A stretch of 64,000 nucleotides of DNA from Axinella damicornis (Eukaryota > Porifera > Demospongiae > Axinellida > Axinellidae), in NCBI GenBank assembly GCA_963931865.1, contig OZ007511.1, positions 7,620,344-7,684,343 on the forward strand. The letters are read 5' to 3'. The notes beneath the pieces are model-generated. The model was not told where the DNA came from. It ran no database searches and was given only the letters and a program-made list of their open reading frames with translations. Position 1 is the stretch's first letter. Each line of letters starts with the position of its first letter. Shown in pieces: positions 13,073 to 24,275 of the stretch. The position numbers and the translations under genes were made by a program.

Positions 13073-13863
13073 ACATACCGTCAAAACCACAGAGACATTG
13101 TTCTGTTGCCAGAGCAACCAACTCAGGAAATGAGTATATACTCCCACAGAAACTGCTATGGAGCAAACTGAAACTTCATCATGCAGGAGTACCCAAGCTA
13201 CTCGCCCACCCGTTCGGTATGACCAGAGTTGGACATAACAGATTTCCGAAGATGTATAGTCTTAATTGTGTTTATTCTGATTTTTGTGTTGTGCACATTG
13301 TATTCTGTTATGTATGTAATTGGTGCATGCACAGTGATCCAGAAAGAGTGGGTGGTCTGAAGGCTATCCATTCTGAATGTGGATAACAGCCTGTGCATGG
13401 TGGAACTCACAAGAACAGTACAACTTGCAAACAAAGGCCTCAACTAGAAGCAAGCTTCATCTACTGTCCATGTCGTGCAGTGTGCACTGTCACTATAGGG
13501 CCCACCCCACATGCAAGCTGCACTATATATGTTCTCAATTTACGGTCATGCAGTACATTTGTCATCACACACACGTTCACTCCTTGATAAAATGTTATGT
13601 TTCAGCTACTTCTAGGCATCTATCATAAGGTGCATAACTACAGAGAGGGGATGAAGGTGTTCCAGAACCATTATAATATTATTATAGGAGCACTGTGCAC
13701 CAGCTGGGGAGGGGCATTATAAGCTACGGAGAATGATTTCCCTGCAAACAGCCTGAAATTCAATCCTAGCACGGTCATCAGCAGGCACCACTCCACTGGA
13801 AAGTGGCAACTACAAGGTGTTTGTAATACATGTAACTCGACAGCATTGTGACAGACATAATTA
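13073..13863. other. No recognisable gene
   Basis: Several short overlapping frames on both strands without domains. Sequence next to the Gypsy remnant may be further decayed element sequence. Confidence 0.45.
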
Positions 13864-14258
13864 AGGCCAAGCAAACTTGATTCCTTGTTTAGCGTCCCCG
13901 CCCGCATGCTTTTAGAGGGGCCGCCCCTAATTTTTCATTATTCCTTACAAGGATACCGGATGTTGAAGGCAGCTATTTTTTTGCCGCGCGTAGGTCTGTA
14001 GGTGCTAGTTGTGCAAAGTTGGCTCTTCTTGCAGTGATTTGTAGAGCAACATGGCTTTTGTATGCGTTTCTGTAGTAGCTTGCAATCGTTGCCTGGTCCG
14101 TCGTGAGTGTTGAAACCTTCGCAAACAAGTTCAAGGTTCTTGAAAATTGAGTAGGAAATGAGGAGGAAGTGGCAATGAATAATGAAAGTGAACCGCCCGC
14201 CCGCATGCAATAGCAGGGTTTCCATGGCGCTAAACAAGCAATCAAGTTTGCTTGGCCT
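13864..14258. mobile_element. ~395-bp TIR element (MITE-like)
   Basis: The ends AGGCCAAGCAAACTTGATT and AATCAAGTTTGCTTGGCCT are inverted copies, and the similarity continues inward (TTGTTTAGCG / CGCTAAACAA, CCCGCCCGCATGC). No transposase frame inside. A clear target-site duplication was not identified. Confidence 0.7.
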
Positions 14259-14385
14259 AATGCCTGCAACACCCCTGGAGCCAGGATAGTATGCAGTGCA
14301 TTCCTCTCTGTTGTCAGTCAGGTCGGTTCAACCTGCCAGAATTTTGGCTGATCGAGGTGAAGAGGCTGTTGTATACATGTAGCAA

Positions 14386-14406
14386 CCCCCCCCCCCCCCC
14401 CCCCCC
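14386..14406 (+). repeat. Poly-C run (21)
   Basis: Uninterrupted run of 21 C. One of ten C or G runs of 20 or more in the window. Confidence 0.95.
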
Positions 14407-15535
14407 AGCAACACTCTCATTGGTTAGGTGCTTGACCATGCCAGTTACCACCCTTGGTCGGTATAACTGTGCCTGAGGCTGTCAATTGGGGTATACCTGG
14501 ATGGCAGACAGGCACTAAGGCAGTTGTGCTTTTACCGTCAACCCCATGTAACTTGGCTGTAAGCCCGTCCTGGCTGACGTTGAGGGGGAGACTGTTTGTG
14601 TATACTCCACCATGTGTGTGCACATATAATATTAATTTTAGTATGTCTTATTCTCAGTATACTCTGAATCACTGGCGTCATGCAGCTCTACTCATTACCA
14701 GTTGGCACGTGCACATGTATACCACTCAGTTTACACTGACATTAAAAAAAATCATTTCTGCAATAACTAGTTCCCAGATCACCCAGATTGTATCTCACAA
14801 CCACGGAGAAAACTATCTCCTCGCTGCAAGATAAATCTTGGTGGAGACCTGGGAATGAGGCTAAGCTATACACACACATGTACAACTTCAAAGTATGAAC
14901 TTCACAGTATACAACTAACAGGTAATTGCTTATTCTTAAAACCCCCAAATAATTTTTATTGTACAATCTACATGTGCCAATGAAAGCAGTCCTCTCTGAT
15001 GAGCTGTTTGTCCCGGAGAAGACAACGTGAGGGAGGTGCAAGCATGACGGGAACTCATGGCAGGTGGAGTTGCGGCTCTGAAAGCTATTCTGAGTATTCA
15101 ATCTGCTTGACCATGTCCTTCGGCTCTTTTGTCTCCTCCCTGCAGCATTGAGGCCTGTGTGTGCATGCATGATTGTGTATGTGTGTGTTTATGTGCAATA
15201 ATATAATACATGCATGCATGTGTATGCATATACCAACCATATAGTCTCAGTTCCACTCCACTACTCGCAGGTGGAACGGAGGGAGAGTGGTGAGTTAGTA
15301 CAAGTGGGTATATATCAGTCACCCTTCCTGCACCTGATCTGGTAGCCTATTGATTCTATAGTGGCTGGGGGAGGTGTCCAGACAGAGGTTCCCATGAGCT
15401 GTACTCTCAGACTGAGTGGGCATGCAGCCCTATGGCAGTCCTTGAGCGCATTCACAGCTTAGGTTCGTGAATGTAGTTTTCTATCACCTACACAAACTAA
15501 TGCTGTATTCACGCGCATAAAGCTAGTTGATAATA
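14407..15535. other. No recognisable gene
   Basis: Contains a half-copy of the CTCGTTCCCAGG-type repeat terminus (CTGGGAATGAGGCTAAGC near 14848-14866) and a TG/CA-rich stretch near 15170-15230. Open frames lack domains. Confidence 0.45.
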
Positions 15536-16008
15536 CAGTGGAACCTGTCTAATGCGGTCACTAGAGGGCCAAATATATTTGGCCTCATTAGAGAGGTGGC
15601 TGGAATATAGATGACCTCTGTATAGCAGTCGTGTGAAGTTTTAGTTTAAGAGTTTCTTGTCAAACTGAACAACTTCGATTCAAGTAAGTTCCATGAAAAA
15701 GACAACTAAAGCAACTTAGGACTTTGATTGATTCATTTCTACATGTTCAGTTTGGCACTTTCTGTAATGTTAAACGGACGTACGCACGTACGCAATGCAT
15801 GCGTGCATTCACTGGCCGTTTATTGGCAGTGCCATAGCGTGTTATAGCGTGCTTGGGGTTTAGCAACGTGACCGCATTATGCATTATGCAGGTGACCGCT
15901 ATAGAAGAACAGTAAAGTATGGAGACTGTGGGCTCAAATTTTGGCCAAGCTGACCGCAAAGCGGAGGTGACCACCTTATTTAGGTGATGGCTAAGGCAGG
16001 TTTCACTG
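15536..16008. mobile_element. Pogo/Tigger-like non-autonomous element
   Basis: Left end CAGTGGAACCTGTCTAATG and right end GGCAGGTTTCACTG are imperfect inverted copies, a terminus style known from pogo/Tigger elements. The flanks are TA on the left and TC on the right, so the TA duplication is not perfect. No transposase frame. Confidence 0.55.
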
Positions 16009-16174
16009 TCAATTCCAGAACCCCCACGCAAGTAATTAGAATTTGCCGCCAGTGTCAGCACACACACGTTAGGTCTATAGAGCGGCTGCATTTGACGTCA
16101 CCATCTGCAAAACAAACAATACACCCTCAGTTGTATTCCATTTTATTCATCTTGAAGACTGCAGGTCAAGAAAG

Positions 16175-16458
16175 TAGTGTGGTTGCGACTTGAACGCCAA
16201 TTCCAAGAATCGGTAGTAGCTACAACAATTGCAGTCAGCTCTGGTGTTTTAAGACGCTGATATTAATACTTGCCAGTTCTGCTGCATGCCCAATTTGCTA
16301 GTAGTACCCACAAATAATATAGTGACTACTAGCAAATTGGGCATGCAGCACTAGAACTGGCAAGTATTAATATCAGCTTCTTAAAACACCAGAGCTGATG
16401 GCAATTGCTGTAGCTATTACCGATTCTTGGAGTTGGCGTTCAAGTCGCAACCACACTG
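16175..16458. mobile_element. Large palindrome (~284 bp)
   Basis: The arms of about 130 bp (start AGTGTGGTTGCGACTTGAA, end TTCAAGTCGCAACCACACT) are nearly perfect inverted copies around a short centre near 16310-16320. This is typical of a recently inserted hairpin MITE. No coding capacity. Confidence 0.8.
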
Positions 16459-17719
16459 CTCAGGGTGCTGGTAATGGAGTTATATATACATGTAGGACAA
16501 ACTGACTTTTCAGAATGATATGTCTCAAGTCTTGCCCTCAACTCGTAGGTAGAGTCTGATTCGTACTATACACCCGGGTCGCTTCATAGGCGGCTAGCTT
16601 ATGGCTGGCTTGCGGGTTCAAAATTTAGTGATTTTTCGTGAATTCACTAAATTCACAAAAATCAGTACCTGCAAACTATAGTGATTTTAGAAGTGCAAGC
16701 ATGCAGCTTGGAACTAACGAAGTATACTGTACGCGTAAACTGTCACTGTAGCACAGTTACCATGGCGATTACATAGCCACGTGAACTGGAGTACAAGTAA
16801 GATAGTAGTTTCCATTCAGCTGCCACTGAACTCCATGTCATTTTGCCTTGTGGAAGTACCCAATGGCTGGTATTGGGACCGACACCGTACCAGTATCGGT
16901 GGAACCCTAATTATACCAGGAATGCTTGGCTACACGGACATATGTGTGTACATACCTGCTTGTGGTGGCGTTGGCCAGGCCAGGAGGTGGCCAGCTGGGT
17001 CTAGCTGATGTCGGAGGGGTCACTGTTCCTGTCCCTACCAGCCTGATGAGGTGGTGGCGGCTTGCTGCTTGTGGGATTTGGTATTACATTGGAGACAGCT
17101 GGGCGTCTTGGCGGGTGTGGTCTTGGGAGCTGACATAGCCAGGAAAAGGGAGGAGGGAGGAAGCGGAATAGGGGTGGAGGTGTGGGAGGAGATAGGAGAA
17201 CAGTTAGCTAATTGGTGCAAGCTATATACTAGCTAGAGATATACATCATTTGCACATGTATATTTACACAATCCAGTCATGCTGTTGAGATTGTCCACTC
17301 TCCCTTCCACCCCTAAAGCCCATACCATACACACTCTCTATAAGCTCTTTTGCTATGCCAATGGATATATCTATATCTAACACACTGCACATGGTGTTGA
17401 CAATGTTGAAGCTTTGACAGTACATGCTTTGGCTGCACGACAGGTGTGCAGCACTGGCATAAGACCTTGTGCACTGATAGGGTGCTTGCTGTTGGAGCTA
17501 TAAATATGCAAACGATGGCTGTCCATGCACTTCTTTCCGCAAAATGTGCATGGCTGAAATACAGTGCTGGAAACAGTAGCTAGCTATAACCCATAGAAAA
17601 TTAATCAACAAGAAGTGACCAGTAGAGCACTTATGTAAACAATATTGAAATTGAGGTGTGGTTTCGTTCAGTGATTTGCTTTTCATGGTTCTTCGTATGA
17701 CTGTTGTTTCTGAGGAATA
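16459..17719. other. No recognisable gene
   Basis: Includes a small imperfect palindrome near 16620-16690. Short frames on both strands (for example 16781-17236) have no recognisable domain. Confidence 0.45.
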
Positions 17720-18110
17720 TACAAGTTGCCAAGCGCATTAGTGCGAGGTACTGAATGGGGATATATTCACATATGTAGCTATGTACGTGTGTCACGCTCA
17801 GGAATGTTGCGGGTTTCCTGCTGGCCAATTGAGTAGTATTTGCAGCGAGGGCACGATGTTACAAGATTTATAACCTTGAAACTCAGATCAGTGGACATGT
17901 GCGGCTTGTGGGGCTCAAGCAGCTACATATGGAGTTGAACAGTGAGCGCAGTCTTATACCGCAACCTCACAATAGTCTCACATAGCCAAGGCTAGGGTAC
18001 TAGCGAGCGGGGCCTTCAGGGCTTGTGCAGAGCTGGAGCAACTACATGTGTAGTCGAACAGTGATCAGCTCTACTACACTCTCATAGCCTCGTTCCCATC
18101 AGATAGCTAC
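17720..18110 (+). repeat. Dispersed ~400-bp repeat, copy 1
   Basis: Direct-orientation, diverged copy of 22840-23280. Shared words include GCTCAGGAATGTTG, GGCCTTCAGGGCTTG and CAGAGCTGGAGCA. Inside each copy a sub-block (CAGAGCTGGAGCA and GTCGAACAGTGA-like words) occurs twice. Confidence 0.65.
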
Positions 18111-18596
18111 TCGTAATTACTAGGAATACGTATCTGCATCATGCCTCCCACATGCCGCATGCATACGTGTGATCTGACCACCTGCAATAAAAGACTGAAA
18201 GTGTTCCCATTTCACCCAAAGTGCTCATTGTTGTATAGCTATCCACTGACATACCGACTGACATTGTCAGACACAGCAATCACTCTACCCTTGCTGTGCA
18301 TGCGCGCGTACGGGTAAGCATACTATTAGTCAAGAGCTGTTTTGGCCCATGGTTGCTGTGACGTTATTGTAACATGGGTAGATTTACCCTATGACATCAA
18401 ATGCACAACCTCCAGCTATACACAACAAACATGTATTGAACAGTTGTAAACACCTCAATGCAGTGGCCTTTGACGATTTACACCAGCATATACCTGTGAA
18501 CAAGTGCTGAAAAATGTCAGCACTTGTGGGGCAATGTAAGGACATTTGCTGTGCACTGTTAAAACAGTGTTCGCCAAAGTACGTACAGTACCATGC

Positions 18597-18655
18597 AGTC
18601 TAGCCACTAGCCCCTCTCCGCCCCGGCCGGGCGGAGAGGGGCTAGTGGCTAGACT
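18597..18655. repeat. Perfect GC-rich hairpin
   Basis: The arms of about 27 bp (AGTCTAGCCACTAGCCCC outward, CCGCCC at the stem tip) flank a minimal loop (CGGC). No coding role seen. It lies about 240 bp upstream of the ATG at 18892. Confidence 0.8.
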
Positions 18656-18722
18656 AGTACAGTACGCGTTGTTACGTAATGGAGTATCGTACGCGCGCGG
18701 CGACATTCACCTACAATCAGCT

Positions 18723-18806
18723 AGTCTCGTTCCCAGACCCAAACAACCCCAGCGAAGATACTGCAAGCGATCTTCGCTGGGGTTGTTTGGGTCTGGGAAC
18801 GAGACT
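18723..18806. mobile_element. CTCGTTCCCAG-type hairpin MITE
   Basis: An 84-bp palindrome with ends AGTCTCGTTCCCAGACCC and GGGTCTGGGAACGAGACT, almost loopless. Member of the most frequent palindromic family in the window. It sits just upstream of the first coding exon of the BEN-like gene. Confidence 0.8.
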
Positions 18807-18891
18807 AACAATCAGCAGCGTTGTGTGAAGTGCGACACGCGAAGGCAGCCTACAGCCTAGCCATCGCTTGGAAGGCAGCGCACGAGGAAGA

Positions 18892-19141
18892 ATGGCCAAC
18901 ATCAGAGTTCGCTGGGAGGGCAATGGTTCTCCCAGGTACGATGGAAAGACGCAGGATGTGGCAGTGAAGTGGGTGGTCAAGGAGGACGGGGACGACCTGG
19001 CGGTAGGGAAGACGGTGCGGGTCAAGTGGGGAAGGTGTGGGCGGATATGGTTGGCGATGGTGGTGGACTTACTTCGATCAACGACCGAGGACGAGAATGT
19101 TGACGATGGCGTGCGCGTGAGAACGACGAATAGCTTGCAGG
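18892..19141 (+). CDS. BEN-like gene, exon 1 (start; SH3-like region?)
   Basis: Codes 83 residues plus one base, from ATG (context AGAATGG) to the donor CAG-G/GTAACT. The segment around residues 35-62 (VGKTVRVKW, then GRIWLAMVVDLL) resembles the short beta-rich surface of SH3-like or Tudor-like chromatin modules, but this is only a resemblance. The frame is also open upstream with a TTG start at 18868; the ATG is preferred. Exon phase (1) fits exon 2 at 19263. Together with exons at 19263, 21970 and 23876 it gives a 466-residue protein with no stop and matching phases at each junction, which is strong evidence for a real gene. Confidence 0.75.
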
Positions 19142-19262
19142 GTAACTCGCTGCTTTCACAGTACACAATTTTCATTGTTGGGGTCCAATACTAATAACTC
19201 AGGGCTAGGGCGGCCTAGGGCCAGTGTGCCGCTTTTCATACCCACTGTGAATCTCTCCACAG

Positions 19263-19370
19263 GTTTATGTCACCCTCAGAACAAACGAGCGAAGAGGAAA
19301 AATCAAGAACCAACGTCATCCATCCCCCTACCACCCCCAAAGAAATCACGAAAGAGGGATGAAAACAGTG
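19263..19370 (+). CDS. BEN-like gene, exon 2 (basic, NLS-like)
   Basis: 108 nt between acceptor CTCCACAG and donor GTAAGT, phase 1 on both sides. It encodes a lysine/arginine and proline-rich segment (NKRAKRKNQEP, then PPPKKSRKRDE) that looks like a bipartite nuclear localisation signal. This agrees with a nuclear, DNA- or chromatin-binding product. Confidence 0.75.
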
Positions 19371-20167
19371 GTAAGTCATATCCATAGGCATAGGAATGGC
19401 GAGGTGGGGTGGGGCGGGGCTACAAGGGCTTGAGCCCCGAGTCCCGGGCAACTGCTGAACAGTGCATTCTATTACTACTAGCTATAATACTAGGCTATAC
19501 CTTCGCCAGTCACTGTCGGCCAGACATCAGCCAAGTTGTAGTGCAAGTCTGACTTAATGGTAGCAAGGCTATAATTCGAATACTTGGGCATTCCATTTAT
19601 GTGATGAACGGGAAGCAGTCATGTTTTTGGCAGTAGCCCTGCCTGTAGGTGATGCCTCTGATTCGGATGCATCACAAGTGAGCAAGGGCCCATTGGCACT
19701 GAGCTGAATTCAACCGAGTAAGTTCCTTACTTACGCCCCTGGCGGTTCATGTGTACAAAAAATTTGTGTAACATGTGAAAACAGCTGTGCTGTGTAGGTT
19801 GCATATTCTGGCAAGTACTCCATCCCTAAGACGCAAGATACACACTGCACCACAATGATACCTAGCCTCGTTCCCAGCGTCTCCCTCCAAAGGAGAGCCT
19901 GGTAACATTGGGGGGGGAGGGGGGGGAAGCCATTGACCTCCGGATGTGTCATCATTCATGTGATAAACTACTTTTGTGGTATGAGTTACTAATCAGTCAC
20001 GTGCTATTCAAAATATCACTCTTCATTTCAACCGACTTTATTGATATCCGAGACACTTTCTGCAAGCAAACCAGACAGCTCTCCTTGTGAACCGTTCATC
20101 CCGTAAGCGGCGACAAACGATGGGCGAGTTGGTCCCGCAAACAAACCGCAGTGAACAGCAAGCTCAG

Positions 20168-20255
20168 ACCAGTGGCCAGCGCCCGCATACCTGTCATCTG
20201 CTTTCACCAACGTTGGTGAAAGCAGATGACAGGTATGCGGGCGCTGGCCACTGGT
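20168..20255. repeat. Perfect 88-bp palindrome inside BEN-like gene intron 2
   Basis: The arms ACCAGTGGCCAGCGCCCGC... and their complement meet at CCAACGTTGG with no loop. Lies in the intron between 19370 and 21970. Probably a hairpin MITE. It does not share the CTCGTTCCCAG termini; a separate single CTCGTTCCCAGGCC end is at 20337-20352. Confidence 0.85.
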
Positions 20256-20397
20256 TGAGGGGTATTGTGTCCTTGAACGTTCATATCTGAGTCTAACGTT
20301 TGTGTGTTAGCACGGCAGCGAAGGTAAACACACTAGCCTCGTTCCCAGGCCCGAGAAAAGGCTAGTAAACACACCTACAAAATAATCATGTTTTCAG

Positions 20398-20612
20398 TTT
20401 TCAATCTGATTGGTGCCACCAGAATCCAGGCGCCGGAAACTGTACGCTTTGACCCCCCAAATAATGCCAGGTTCTCTTTTCCTTTTGGAGAGAGTGTGAA
20501 TGTGAGGCTAATTCATGCCATAGATTACTGCAAACTACATCTTGACAGCATATCTCCACATGCAACGGCATTCATTTTCAAGTGCTCATACAACTTTGTG
20601 GATGAGCAGTAG
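20398..20612 (+). CDS. Candidate alternative terminal exon A of BEN-like gene
   Basis: After an acceptor-like TTTTCAG a frame in phase 1, the phase left by exon 2, stays open for about 70 codons to TAG (ends NFVDEQ). The encoded segment (TVRFDPPNNARFSFPFGES inside) has no family I recognise. It may be an alternative 3' exon giving a short isoform without the BEN-like domain, or an unrelated open stretch. Evidence is phase and openness only. Confidence 0.3.
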
Positions 20613-21040
20613 TCTAGTTCATTACTTTGTGGCCACTATGACTCCAGTGTTGTCAGAAGCGATTGCAAGGACTGTTGATTCCTTGGACTCAACTTGCCCA
20701 CTACATTGATGTGCCAACTTCAGGAGCAATTAAGTATGTCACTGTAGCAGTTTCATATGGTACTTACTACCTGTACATGTACTGTGCTTTTCGGTGTTCT
20801 TGCAATATCCGGTGTTAACTGTATCAGCCAATCAGCGAACAGAATCCAAACTGTTCTGCAATTTGATGTTGCAAGAAGGCAACCTAGAGGCCATTTACAT
20901 GTAATCAGGAAACCTTTCATCTCATGTGTCTGGTGGTGGTGGACCCCAGGACTACTGTGGCTGTTTATCACCTGAACATTATTCAATTAGTACTGCCTGA
21001 TTCTTGAGATGAAAGTGGGGTGTGTTTGCAAGCTTTTGCA

Positions 21041-21060
21041 CCCCCCCCCCCCCCCCCCCC
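21041..21060 (+). repeat. Poly-C run (20)
   Basis: Uninterrupted 20 C in the intron of the BEN-like gene. Confidence 0.95.
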
Positions 21061-21286
21061 TTGCTAAAGGTCAGTGTAATAATTATAGAACTTGGAAAAT
21101 TAAAGCGGGCAGATGACCAAAACACTTCCATGAGTAGCCACAGCTAGTGTTCAAGTAGCATGAGGAGGGAAATGACCATGACCGTTTTGCTGTAAGCATT
21201 AAACATGCAGAATGTTGGTCATCTTCCCCAAGAGCTGTCTAGAGGCATAGTGAGTTAATAAACACCGCCCTTGATTAGCGTTCGCC

Positions 21287-21969
21287 CTCAAATAGTTGCT
21301 GATATAATTGATCCATGGCATTATATCGCGGAAATACATTATGCACCTATAAGTGAGCTACGCTTAATAACACGCAACTACGGTTGTTTGTAGCAATTCA
21401 TTAATACATTTCTTTACTACTCTTGCAGACACTCTCTTCCCCACTTCGACGCTCTCAGAGTTCGTTTTCAGATACCTGCCTGGGCGTTTCGCCGGATCGA
21501 GCTGGCAGCTTCAGTATTGGCACATGTCATGCAGATGGTACCATAAGCGCTCTGTGGTACCTCTTGGGAGAACTCTCCATGTGGATCCGGAAGGTTACAC
21601 TTCGACTACTGTCCATTATCGCTGTTGAAGTACACAAACAGAGCCATCAAGCTAGCCGTCGCGCGCGTACGTTGGAATACTGTCCACGTAGCTGTAGGCG
21701 CACAACACGTGTCAAAAATTTCGTTGAAATAATTTTGCGAATGACCTGTGATTCGCGAAATTCGTGAAAATTTAGACCCGTGAAATTTAAGCGCTATACG
21801 ATACTGCCCTTGATTAGTGGCCGCCCTCAAATAATAGCTGTGGCATTTGAGCAGAAATATGTTATGCACCTAGTACCTATATTAAGTGAGCTGCGTTTAT
21901 TAACACACAACTACGGTTGTTTGCACATGCATGAAGCAATTCATTATCATTTCTTTGTTACTCTTGCAG
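21287..21969 (+). repeat. Direct duplication including a splice acceptor
   Basis: Sequence at about 21287-21428 is repeated, diverged, at about 21820-21969. Both contain CGCCCTCAAATA, a GTGAGCT(A/G)CG word, ACTACGGTTGTTTG, and end in TTTCTTTxxTACTCTTGCAG, the acceptor of the exon that follows. The second acceptor is the one used by exon 3 at 21970. The first precedes an open stretch at 21429. Confidence 0.8.
21429..21628 (+). CDS. Candidate alternative terminal exon B of BEN-like gene
   Basis: It follows the duplicated acceptor CTCTTGCAG, is open in phase 1 (compatible with exon 2) for 66 codons and ends at TGA (final residues TVHYRC). No family recognised. Because the acceptor region was duplicated, this may be a new or decayed exon created by the duplication. 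Its use is unproven. Confidence 0.3.
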
Positions 21970-22310
21970 AAGGGGAACAAAATATTATCTCATTTGTGAT
22001 GGACTGTCTTGAGGAAATCAAAAGGAATCAGTCCGAAATAATGGAAAACCTAATGGGGAAGCTCTCCGCCATCCAGGTTCCTGCCTCCACTAATGAAGTT
22101 CCCTTCACTACCCCAGTTTTCCCATCACAGAGTGAGCCGGAGGAGGCAGCTGCCCAAACGGTTGGATCCATATTACCTGGATCAGTGCCCCCTCATCAGC
22201 CAGTGCAACTGCTTGGCCTGGAGTCGAGCACTCCTCCTCCTGTACCCCACCACTATCCACCCAAGCCCCGTTACCAGCCACAGATGCACCAGGTGCCTCA
22301 CTACCAGCCA
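21970..22310 (+). CDS. BEN-like gene, exon 3 (coiled-coil-like then proline-rich)
   Basis: 341 nt from acceptor CTCTTGCAG (phase 1 in) to donor GTAAGT (phase 0 out). The first about 40 residues (IISFVMDCLEEIKRNQSEI, MENLMGKLSAIQ) have a heptad-like pattern suggesting a short helix or coiled coil. The rest is rich in Pro, Ser and Gln and ends YQP, running straight into the repeat of exon 4. Confidence 0.75.
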
Positions 22311-22839
22311 GTAAGTCTACAGATACATGCTGACAGGGGTATATTAGTCTTTGTACTAGTGCATACGTGGTTGACCACGCAGAGATGCCTCGCGGGAAGC
22401 TTTAAATTGATACAGTTTGGCAGTTTCAGAACATAACCGGCACGAGTGATTGCGAGTGCGGTCAGCCGCTCTGGCAGTCTCCCTCCTCGCCTCATCAGTT
22501 CTCCCTCGATGTCGCTGCACTCTTTGCCTTGTCAATCGTCGTCTCCTGTCAGAAACCGACTCATACATGTCATACTTTGTGCAGGACAAAGGTGAGATCA
22601 CAAGGTGCGCATGCGAGTTGTATACGCGCGCGCGCGGGGGGCCCAGGGTCCAACGTGTAATTTACGTGCGGGGCCACTTACAATGCGTTACGGACAAATA
22701 TAGTCGCACTAGCTAGATTCGACCTCCACACTGCACGATTAGTTGCCTCGCTTCCCACTCGGCAACTATACTTCACTGCAACCTGATTGGGAGATTGTCA
22801 AATCACTTATTACTCCTGTAGTTTACTAACTATCCCTGT

Positions 22840-23280
22840 GATTTCACTTCTTGCCGAGTGCATTAGCGCGAGGCACTGAATGGGGGATCTATATCTCACT
22901 ATATATGTATGTACGTACTTATGTACGTACCGGAACACGTCATGCTCAGGAATGTTGTGGGATTCCTGCCAGCCAATTGACGTTTATATGCCGCGACGGC
23001 TCAACAGTACAAGAAGTACAACCGTGAGACTGAGATCAGTGGACGAGCATGCGGTGCCTCCAAGGGCTTGCAGAGCTGGAGCAGGTACTTATGGAGTCAA
23101 ACAGTCAGCACAGACGACATCTGTTTATACCGCAACTCCACGATAGTCTCGCGTAGCCAGAGGCTAGGTAGGGTACAAGCGAGATGGGCCTTCAGGGCTT
23201 GCAGAGCTAGAGCAGCTACATGTGGAGTCAAACAGTGAGTGTAATAGACATGCTTATCTCCGCTCCAGTTCCACACTGAA
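22840..23280 (+). repeat. Dispersed ~400-bp repeat, copy 2
   Basis: Copy of 17720-18110 lying in the last intron of the BEN-like gene. A neighbouring word at 22730-22765 (GATTAGTTGCCTCGCTTCCC) also recurs inverted near 44475-44508, so this sequence is part of a wider repeat family. Confidence 0.6.
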
Positions 23281-23756
23281 ATTCACACTAGTTAGATCGA
23301 TCATACTCATAAGCACGTGGTTAGGTTACGTGTGCGGTGTGCGCTCAAGGCTGGAGTCAGACATGTAGATGCAGCGTGAAGGCTGGACTTGGCTCGCCTG
23401 CGTCTGACAAAAAAAATGCCTCCATAAGTGGCATGTGCATATTTGGTACGATCTCAGAACCTGTCACTGTCCCAAACACAAGGCACGAGTTGTTCAGGTG
23501 GATGGTGCAACTGGCTGGACGGTTGCTGACTGTTTCGGTTGTTAATACAGACGGCGATTTGATTGGCTGCAGGCTGTGTAGTATATATCAAAGGATGAAA
23601 TCCTCGGGGCCTATGGGATTTTGGATCCCCTTGGAAACCTATAGACACCCTCGTGCTTCGCTTGTGGGTGTCTATATAGTTTCCGTGGGGCTCTAAATCC
23701 CTTTGAGATTTCAAACCCAGACCCCCCTAAATGGCACATTGCCGCGCACTATTCAA

Positions 23757-23780
23757 CCCCCCCCCCCCCCCCCCCCCCCC
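23757..23780 (+). repeat. Poly-C run (24)
   Basis: Uninterrupted 24 C, about 95 bp upstream of the last exon of the BEN-like gene. Confidence 0.95.
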
Positions 23781-23875
23781 TTGTGATATTTTCTGAAATA
23801 AACCCTGATCCCGTAGAGTAAGACCCCTCGGTTAACCTATACGTAGCTGTGAAATTATTTTCTTTTCTATTACAG

Positions 23876-24275
23876 CCTCCTCTCTCATCCCACTACCAGC
23901 ATCCTCCCACATCCCACTACCAACCTCTTCCCACAGCACGCTACCAATCCCACTACCAGCATCCTCCCACATCCCACTACCAACCCCCTTCCACATCACG
24001 CTGCCAGCCTCCTCCCACATCCCACTACCAACCCCTTCCCACATCCCACTACCAACCTCCTCCCTCATCCAACTACCAGCGTCCTCCCACATCCCACTAC
24101 CAACGTCCTCCCACATCCCACTACCAACATCCTCCCACATCCCACTACCAACATCCTCCCACATCCCACTACCAACCTCCTCCCACGTCACGCTACCATC
24201 TTCCCACACCCCACTACCAACCCCCTCCCACATCCCACTACCAAACTCTTTCTACTTCACACTACCAGCCTGCAG
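23876..24275 (+). repeat. Coding 21-bp minisatellite
   Basis: About 18 copies of a 21-bp unit (CCTCCCACATCCCACTACCA) encode PPTSHYQ variants. Variation is mostly at the first codons (QP, QH, QR) and respects the frame apart from unit-length changes. Expected to be length-polymorphic. Confidence 0.9.

Noticed and set aside
13938..14272. Two overlapping 99-codon minus frames
   Set aside because: They lie inside the TIR element at 13864-14258 and have no transposase features.
23832..24233. 133-codon minus frame (GSGMWEDV repeats)
   Set aside because: Antisense shadow of the PPTSHYQ coding repeat of the BEN-like gene.
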